Shown: positions 32,437 to 37,546 of the stretch, piece after piece | How the letters are laid out: every line of letters starts with the position of its first letter | Position numbering within the stretch: the first letter of the stretch is position 1 | Assembly (NCBI GenBank): GCA_025453995.1 | Contig: JALOPH010000004.1 | Span: 1-37,546, forward strand | Direction of reading: 5' to 3' | Origin: Desulfobacterales bacterium | Lineage (GTDB): Bacteria > Desulfobacterota > Desulfobacteria > Desulfobacterales > Desulfosalsimonadaceae | Length of the DNA stretch: 37,546 nucleotides | Translations under genes and position numbers: made by a program | The notes under the pieces: generated by a model | The model's input: the letters and a program-made list of their open reading frames with translations, nothing else | Database searches by the model: none | Told to the model about the DNA's origin: nothing

Positions 32437-33213
32437 TTATCCGATTTTATTTTTTGCCCCCTCCCAGATCTCATCCTTTTCCTTCATGGGCATATCCGCC
32501 AAACGGATGCCGCGGGCTTTGGCGGCTTTTTCAATTTCAAAAAACCGGCGGGTGAATTTCCGGTTGGTCTTGCGCAGAGCGGCTTCGGGGTCCACATGAA
32601 GCAGCCGGGCCAGGTTGACCACGGAAAAAATCAAATCACCGATTTCATTTGTAATTTTTTCATTATCCCCTGATTCCATGGCATCGGCCAATTCCGCCTG
32701 CTCCTCGTCAATTTTGAGCAAAACCTCTTCAGGAGCTTCCCAGTCAAATCCCACCCGGCTGACTGTGGACTGGATTTTGTGGGCCTGGAGCAGGGCCGGG
32801 AGCGACTCTGGAATCCCTGATAATATGGATTTCCGCTCCTGTTTGCCGTTTTCCTTTTTTTTGAGCTTCTCCCAGTTCCGGATGACTTCCTTGGAATCGC
32901 GGACAGTCACATCTCCAAATACATGGGGATGCCGGTGAATCAGTTTATCGCACAGGTGAGTAATTACTTCGGAAAGGGTGAATTCCTGATTGTCTTTTGC
33001 GATGGCGCTGTGAAACACCACCTGGAGAAGCACATCCCCGAGCTCTTCGGCCATGGATTCCGGGTCTCCGGATTCAACGGCGTCAGCCAGCTCATAGGCT
33101 TCCTCAATCAGGTGTTTCATGATGCTTTTGTGATCCTGCTCGGCGTCCCAGGGACACCCGCCCGGTCCCCGGAGCTTTTCCATGATCTGTATTAGCTGGT
33201 CAAATTCGTCCAT
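32437..33213 (-). CDS. mazG: Nucleoside triphosphate pyrophosphohydrolase MazG
   Basis: A 258-residue protein with two MazG domains. The first has RGPGGCPWDAEQDHKSIMKH, then LIEEAYELADAVESGDPESM and AEELGDVLLQVVFHSAIA, with the EExxE and ExxD metal residues. The second (about 165-230) repeats it in weaker form (KIDEEQAELADAMESGDNEK, ITNEIGDLIFSVVNLARLL). MazG cleaves NTPs to NMPs and pyrophosphate, which cleans damaged nucleotides and can lower ppGpp. The length matches the E. coli protein. Despite its name it is not linked to the MazEF-like pair here, about 20 kb away. Confidence 0.95.
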   Translation of the reverse strand: MDEFDQLIQIMEKLRGPGGCPWDAEQDHKSIMKHLIEEAYELADAVESGDPESMAEELGDVLLQVVFHSAIAKDNQEFTLSEVITHLCDKLIHRHPHVFGDVTVRDSKEVIRNWEKLKKKENGKQERKSILSGIPESLPALLQAHKIQSTVSRVGFDWEAPEEVLLKIDEEQAELADAMESGDNEKITNEIGDLIFSVVNLARLLHVDPEAALRKTNRKFTRRFFEIEKAAKARGIRLADMPMKEKDEIWEGAKNKIG

Positions 33214-33325
33214 AATTTTTTCGGCCTATCCTTTAAATTTGGTTGAATATGGTTTTCCGGGCACATCATCTTATCTGAATTTTTCAGCGATCCAGATGGA
33301 GGACCGAAAAAATATCTGAAAAATA

Positions 33326-33354
33326 TTGACAAAACCATGCTGAATTATTATTTT
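33326..33354 (+). promoter_or_regulatory. Putative sigma-70 promoter of the ABC operon
   Basis: TTGACA (33326-33331), 17 bp, TATTTT (33349-33354). The -35 is the full consensus. Transcription from here would give a leader of about 220 nt containing the hairpin at 33420-33449. Confidence 0.5.
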
Positions 33355-33419
33355 TTGCTCCAACAGCGATCCTTGAACGACTTGCCAGCGTTTAAGCGAG
33401 TGCTGCATAAACTCCCCCT

Positions 33420-33449
33420 GAATTCCCCCTTTATTGCAAGGGGGAATTC
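33420..33449 (+). repeat. CCCCCTT hairpin in the ABC operon leader
   Basis: GAATTCCCCCTT (33420-33431) and AAGGGGGAATTC (33438-33449) pair perfectly over 12 bp around a 6-base loop. It belongs to the same palindrome family as 6395-6442. A leader attenuator is possible, but no long T tract follows. Confidence 0.6.
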
Positions 33450-33582
33450 AATTTATAGCGCTCCCCTTGCGGAGGTCAACTTAAAAAAAGCAGAAATATC
33501 AGAACCAAAAAATTTCAGCTAACAATGGTTTGCCTCAACATTTTACAACCCATCGGCATCAAAAACACATGAGGAGAAAAAA

Positions 33583-34533
33583 ATGATTCATGTAGAGAAT
33601 CTGACCAAGTATTATGATCATTTCTGTGCTGTGGATCAGATCAGTTTCGACATCAGCAAAGGAGAAGTGGTCGGACTGCTGGGCCCCAACGGCGCCGGCA
33701 AAACCACCACATTAAAAATGCTCACCGGCTTTTTTCAGCCCAGCGCCGGTCAGATCCGTATCAAAGACTTATCCATTGACGACCACCCCCTTGAAATCAA
33801 GCAGATGATCGGCTACCTGCCGGAATCATCTCCTTTTTATAAAGGGATGCTGGTCTATGACTATCTGGAATATGTCTCAAGAATCCGGGGCGTCAGCGAC
33901 AGCGACCGGCACCCCAGGTTAAAATATCTCGCCGAACTCTGCGGGTTGAAGGACATCATGCACAAAGCCATCGGCGAACTTTCCAAAGGCTTAAATCAGC
34001 GGGTGGGCCTGGCCCACGCCATGATGAATGACCCGGAATTCCTTGTCTTGGATGAACCCACCCAGGGGCTTGACCCCAACCAGATCGTTGAAATCAGAAA
34101 CATCATCCGCAAGATCGGAAAGGAAAAAACCATCCTCTTTTCCACCCACATCCTCAGTGAAGCAGAAGCCACCTGCGACCGCATCATCATCATCAACAAG
34201 GGAAAAATCGTGGCCGACGGGGCCACCCAGGAACTCAAGCAGTCCGCGGGAAAAGAGACGCTGATCGACATTTCCCTGTTGAATGCCGAGTTCGCGGCTG
34301 TTGAAAAAGAATTGAGCGCTGTTGCCGGGGTTTCAAAAATTAAGCAAATCAGCCGCACCGACGACGGCATCCTGACCGTTAAAGCATCCTGCCGGTCTGA
34401 AACGGATCTGCGGGAGCCGATTTATCAAAAAATAAAAGCCGCCCCCTGGGTTCTCATGGAATTCAGACAGGAAACCCGGACCCTTGAAAACATATTCCGT
34501 GACCTTACCCGGCACGTCAGCAAGGAGAATTAA
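33583..34533 (+). CDS. ABC transporter ATPase, GldA-like
   Basis: A 316-residue ATPase. Walker A is GLLGPNGAGKTTTLKML (near residue 36), the signature is GELSKGLNQRVGLAHA and Walker B is LVLDEPTQGLDP, with H in FSTHILSEAE. A C-terminal extension of about 90 residues follows, as in ABC-2-type exporters. AGGAG lies 6-7 bases before the ATG. Together with the permease and the GldG-like protein it forms a three-gene operon. In Bacteroidetes the GldA/F/G set supports gliding. Elsewhere, as here, it is better seen as an exporter of unknown cargo. Confidence 0.9.
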   Translation: MIHVENLTKYYDHFCAVDQISFDISKGEVVGLLGPNGAGKTTTLKMLTGFFQPSAGQIRIKDLSIDDHPLEIKQMIGYLPESSPFYKGMLVYDYLEYVSRIRGVSDSDRHPRLKYLAELCGLKDIMHKAIGELSKGLNQRVGLAHAMMNDPEFLVLDEPTQGLDPNQIVEIRNIIRKIGKEKTILFSTHILSEAEATCDRIIIINKGKIVADGATQELKQSAGKETLIDISLLNAEFAAVEKELSAVAGVSKIKQISRTDDGILTVKASCRSETDLREPIYQKIKAAPWVLMEFRQETRTLENIFRDLTRHVSKEN

Positions 34534-34535
34534 CC

Positions 34536-35240
34536 ATGCGACAGTTTACCCATATTCTCAAAAAAGAATTCAAGGACTATTTCGTCTCACCCATCGCCTA
34601 TATTGTGATATCGATTTTTCTGATCGTCACGGGATGGTTTTTCTTTTCCACTTTTTTTCTTTACAACCAGGCCAGCATGCGAAATTTTTTCTCCCTGCTC
34701 CCCCTGGTATTCTCTTTTGTAATTCCCGCGGTCACCATGCGGCTGTTTTCAGAGGAGCTTCATGTGGGCTCCTATGAGATTCTGCTCACCCTGCCGGTGA
34801 CGTTTTCCGACATCATCATCGGCAAGTTCGCCGCCGGCGTGGCCATGACAGCAGCCATGCTGCTTCCCACCATCGCCTACCCGGTCTGCATTTCACTCAT
34901 CGGCGATCTGGACTGGGGGCCGGTCATCGGCGGCTATGTGGGCGCCCTTCTGCTTGGCGGAACTTTTTCCGCCATCGGACTGTTTGCATCGTCTGCCACC
35001 CACAACCAGATCATCGCCTTTATTTTCGGGGCTGCCATCTGCTTCACATTGACGCTGCTGGATAAAATGCTATTTTTCTTTCCGGAGGCCATTTTAAACA
35101 TCATCCAGTACCTGGGCGCAGACTCCCATTTTCAGAATATTTCTCGGGGAATCATCGATTCGCGAGACATCCTCTATTTTATCAGCGTGATGTTTGTCGG
35201 CCTGTACGCCACATACCTGTCCCTGATGAAAAAAGAGTAA
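34536..35240 (+). CDS. ABC-2-type permease, GldF-like
   Basis: A 234-residue inner-membrane protein with about six helices (IAYIVISIFLIVTGWFFFST; LLPLVFSFVIPAVTMRLFSE; AGVAMTAAMLLPTIAYPVCI; VGALLLGGTFSAIGLFASSA; FIFGAAICFTLTLLDKMLFF; ILYFISVMFVGLYATYLSLM). RLFSEELHVGSYEILLTLPV is the coupling motif typical of ABC-2 permeases. Its ATG follows the ATPase stop by 2 bp, with GGAG inside the end of the ATPase gene, so the two are coupled. Confidence 0.88.
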   Translation: MRQFTHILKKEFKDYFVSPIAYIVISIFLIVTGWFFFSTFFLYNQASMRNFFSLLPLVFSFVIPAVTMRLFSEELHVGSYEILLTLPVTFSDIIIGKFAAGVAMTAAMLLPTIAYPVCISLIGDLDWGPVIGGYVGALLLGGTFSAIGLFASSATHNQIIAFIFGAAICFTLTLLDKMLFFFPEAILNIIQYLGADSHFQNISRGIIDSRDILYFISVMFVGLYATYLSLMKKE

Positions 35241-35258
35241 TCACATAAGGAGATCACC

Positions 35259-37475
35259 ATGAAAGGCAAATTCCAAACGGACGCATATATCAAATTTCTC
35301 ATCTATCTTGCAGTCATCGTGCTGGTCAACATCGCCGGCCTGACCCTGTTCTTCAGGATCGATCTGACCGGGAACAGAATATACTCTCTGTCAGACGCCA
35401 GTAAAGCGGCTGTTTCAAATCTTTCCGAACCGCTGACCATCAATGTGTTTTTTACGGAAAACCTGCCCGCGCCCCACAACAGCACCCAGAGATATCTCAT
35501 GGACCTGCTGGAAGAATATGCGATCTACGCCAACAGGAATTTTAATTACCGGTTCTATGACGTAAGCCCCCAGGAGGAGGGCGTGAGCGAAAAAGCCATT
35601 GAAAACCGGAAACAGGCTGAAAATTACGGGATATTCCCCGTTGAAATCCGGGTGCTGGAGAAAGACGAAGTCAAATTCAAAAAAGCTTACATGGGCCTGG
35701 TGATGATCCACGGAGACCTCATTGAGCAGATTCCGGCCATCACCACCACCGACGGCCTCGAATACAAGCTGACCACCAACATTCAAAAACTCAACAATAA
35801 GATCAGCAAGCTGGCGGGATTGAAAGAAAAGGTCAACATCCAGCTCATCATGTCATCATCGCTCAATCAGGTGGCGCCGTTTATGGGATTAAGCGACTTG
35901 CCTAATCTTCCGGAAAAAGTCAAGGAAATCGTCCACAAGCTCAATGAAACGAATTACGGACAACTGAACTTCCAGTTTCTGGACCCGCCGGCGGACGCCA
36001 ATCTGGATGAAGTTTCGGACAAGTACAACGTGATGACCCTGAAATGGCCGGATATTTCCCAGAATAATATACCTGCAGGAGAGGGCGTCATCGGTCTGAC
36101 CATGGATTTTGCCGAGAAAAAAACATCCGTCCCGCTGCTCAACGTCATGCGGATTCCGATTTTCGGCACCCGCTACGAGCTGACCGAACCGGGCGCCCTT
36201 GAGGAGATGATCAATGAAAATATCGAAACCCTCATCGGGATCAACGAGGATATCGGCTATCTCGCCGACCACGGGACCCTTGCAATCCCCGACCCCATGA
36301 TGGGCATGCAGCAGCAGGAAGGGATCCGCAACTTCCAGGTGCTGCTCTCTGAAAACTACACCATCAAGCAGGTCAGCTTAACCAATGAAAACATTCCGGA
36401 GAGCTTAAACTGCCTGATCATTGCCCAGCCCACCGAAGCGTTTTCAGACTATGCGCTCTATCAGATTGACCAGGCCCTGATGCGGGGAACCAACCTGGCC
36501 ATCTTCACCGACGCATTTAAGGAAATCCCTCAACCGCCACAGCAGCAGTTTTCATTTAATATGGGGCCAAGCTATCAGCCGCTGAACACCGGACTTGAAA
36601 AACTGCTTAAGCATTATGGCGTTGAAGTAAAGCAAGCCTATGTCATGGACAAAAACTGCTTCAAACAGACGGTTCCCACCCGGTCCGGCGGGGGAGGTGA
36701 ACGCCCGATTTATTTTGCGCCGATTATCCAAAACGAAAATATCAACCATGACTTTGACTTTTTAAAAAACATTAAAGGGCTTGTCACCATCAACAACTCA
36801 CCGCTTGCTCTGGACCAGGATACCCTAAAAGACGGAAAACTCACCGCCCATCAGCTTTTTGCCTCATCCAAGGAATCCTGGGAAATGACAGGTAAAATTA
36901 ACTTAAACCCCATGTTCATCCAGCCACCGGAAAAAGAAGACAGCTTCAAGAGCATCCCCTTAGGATATCTGATTGAAGGTCAGTTCCAAAGCTATTTCAC
37001 CGGCAGAGAAATCCCGCAGAAAGAAGTCAAGGAATCGGAGGAATCAGATGAAGCATCCGATATCATGGAAACGGATGTGTCCGAGTCTGACGCAGAAAAA
37101 TCCAAAAAACCGGAGATGGATTTATCCAAAATCGAAAGCAAGGCGGAGTTTCTTCAGGCTGGGAAACCTGCAAAAATCTGCATCATCGGTTCATCTGCAT
37201 TGCTCAAGGACAATATGGTGGATACGGAAGGCAACAGCCCCAATGCCGCGTTTGTGTTAAACTTGGTGGATATGCTCAATCACCGGGAGAAAATCGCCGT
37301 TATGCGCAGCAAGACCCAGGCCTTTAATCCGCTGGACGACACGGACGTGGTGGTTAAAAATGCCATCAAGCTGTTTAATATCGCGGGCCTTCCGGTCCTG
37401 ATCGTTATTTTGGGCCTCCTGACGCTCTGGATGCGAAAAATCCGTCGGAAACGGATTCAATTGATGTTCCAATAA
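35259..37475 (+). CDS. GldG-like periplasmic ABC accessory protein
   Basis: A 738-residue protein with one helix near the N-terminus (FLIYLAVIVLVNIAGLTLFF) and one at the C-terminus (LPVLIVILGLLTLWMRKIRR). The large region between them should be periplasmic. The block NRIYSLSDASKAAVSNLSEP followed by INVFFTENLPAP is the GldG/ABC-type uncharacterised transport pattern. A Glu/Ser/Asp-rich loop lies near residues 585-625. AAGGAG lies 6-7 bases before the ATG. It is the third gene of the operon; a further gene begins 50 bp downstream. Confidence 0.88.
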   Translation: MKGKFQTDAYIKFLIYLAVIVLVNIAGLTLFFRIDLTGNRIYSLSDASKAAVSNLSEPLTINVFFTENLPAPHNSTQRYLMDLLEEYAIYANRNFNYRFYDVSPQEEGVSEKAIENRKQAENYGIFPVEIRVLEKDEVKFKKAYMGLVMIHGDLIEQIPAITTTDGLEYKLTTNIQKLNNKISKLAGLKEKVNIQLIMSSSLNQVAPFMGLSDLPNLPEKVKEIVHKLNETNYGQLNFQFLDPPADANLDEVSDKYNVMTLKWPDISQNNIPAGEGVIGLTMDFAEKKTSVPLLNVMRIPIFGTRYELTEPGALEEMINENIETLIGINEDIGYLADHGTLAIPDPMMGMQQQEGIRNFQVLLSENYTIKQVSLTNENIPESLNCLIIAQPTEAFSDYALYQIDQALMRGTNLAIFTDAFKEIPQPPQQQFSFNMGPSYQPLNTGLEKLLKHYGVEVKQAYVMDKNCFKQTVPTRSGGGGERPIYFAPIIQNENINHDFDFLKNIKGLVTINNSPLALDQDTLKDGKLTAHQLFASSKESWEMTGKINLNPMFIQPPEKEDSFKSIPLGYLIEGQFQSYFTGREIPQKEVKESEESDEASDIMETDVSESDAEKSKKPEMDLSKIESKAEFLQAGKPAKICIIGSSALLKDNMVDTEGNSPNAAFVLNLVDMLNHREKIAVMRSKTQAFNPLDDTDVVVKNAIKLFNIAGLPVLIVILGLLTLWMRKIRRKRIQLMFQ

Positions 37476-37497
37476 TTTTTTCTTGCAGAAAAAATTA
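37473..37497. repeat. AT-rich hairpin after the GldG-like gene
   Basis: TAATTTTTTC (37473-37482, including the stop codon) and GAAAAAATTA (37488-37497) pair perfectly over 10 bp around TTGCA. All but one pair are A-T, so it is a weak candidate for termination. A new gene start follows at 37526. Confidence 0.45.
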
Positions 37498-37525
37498 TAA
37501 CCCATTGAAAAATAAAGAGGAAGAA

Positions 37526-37546
37526 ATGAAGTCGAAAAAAGAATAT
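37526..37546 (+). CDS. Start of the next operon gene, cut by the window end
   Basis: ATG at 37526 follows AGAGGAAG and opens a lysine-rich N-terminus (MKSKKEY). Only seven codons are visible. In many such operons a DUF4340-type protein follows the GldG-like gene, so that is the expected content, by gene order alone. Confidence 0.5.

Larger units (their letters stand above)
33214..33582. other. Gene-poor divergent region before the ABC operon
   Basis: This 369-bp stretch between mazG and the ABC operon contains no convincing gene; a 61-codon frame at 33337-33522 runs through a hairpin repeat and is rejected. It holds the promoter at 33326-33354 and the hairpin at 33420-33449, plus AT-rich sequence. 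Confidence 0.7.

Noticed and set aside
32437-33213. Functional link of MazG with the MazEF-like pair
   Set aside because: They are about 20 kb apart on different units, and MazG is a common housekeeping enzyme.
33337-33522. 61-codon plus-strand frame before the ABC operon
   Set aside because: It is read through the CCCCCTT hairpin repeat, has no ribosome site and no similarity to known proteins.
52-37505. Many overlapping antisense or shifted open frames across the coding genes
   Set aside because: They lie within strongly recognised genes, lack ribosome sites and show low-complexity or arginine/proline-rich translations typical of shadow frames.
1-37546. CRISPR arrays, rRNA or tRNA genes, prophage structural genes
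   Set aside because: No regular spaced repeats, cloverleaf-like sequences or phage genes were seen by eye; a tRNA or covariance-model scan was not possible.

Overview
The window looks like chromosomal DNA of a Desulfobacterota (sulfate-reducer-like) bacterium. This is inferred from the gene mix: a geranylgeranyl-reductase-like flavoprotein, a split ADP-forming acyl-CoA synthetase, an E. coli-like fused chorismate mutase/prephenate dehydrogenase, CstA, a GldA/F/G-type ABC system, a CHASE2/HD-GYP protein and many short intergenic palindrome families. No rRNA, tRNA, CRISPR array or complete insertion sequence was seen. Most genes read as ordinary housekeeping or envelope genes with good Shine-Dalgarno sites.

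Layout. 1-5.6 kb: end of an M28 peptidase, a D-aminoacylase-like amidohydrolase, a flavoprotein, and a membrane protein overlapping a beta-lactamase-fold esterase. 5.7-10.2 kb: an ECF sigma factor, its zinc-finger anti-sigma factor and a secreted VIT/VWA protein. 10.4-11.6 kb: an iron-dependent alcohol dehydrogenase. 11.6-13.6 kb: a small accessory island with a MazEF-like pair, an inverted-repeat-bounded 277-bp element, a DUF2283 orphan, a relic of tyrA and a HigBA-like pair. 13.6-16.5 kb (minus strand): alpha/beta hydrolase, two small unknown proteins and tyrA. 16.5-19.8 kb: recN and gltA. 19.8-23 kb (minus): ADP-forming acyl-CoA synthetase subunits and a metallo-beta-lactamase-fold hydrolase. 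23.2-29 kb: priA, a BepA-like M48 protease lipoprotein and cstA. 29-32.1 kb (minus): a FecR / OmpA-lipoprotein / CHASE2-HD-GYP cluster. 32.2-33.2 kb: a truncated second copy of part of cstA, and mazG. 33.6 kb to the end: a GldA/F/G-like ABC operon running off the window.

The most interesting signals are these. (1) The same promoter-like motif, GGAACTT-N15-GTCTAA, lies directly before the ECF sigma gene and before the VIT/VWA gene, with identical spacing. This points to a self-contained envelope-stress regulon made of sigma, anti-sigma and a secreted VIT/VWA protein whose C-terminus resembles the AgmX/PglI domain. (2) A 40-codon in-frame relic of tyrA sits on the far side of the HigBA-like pair. 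Over its last 32 codons plus stop it differs from the resident tyrA at 10 bases, all silent, so it descends from a working tyrA. (3) cstA seems to start at an ATT codon, and a 231-bp internal cstA fragment is present 3.8 kb downstream. (4) The MazEF-like promoter carries a 34-bp symmetric operator-like palindrome.
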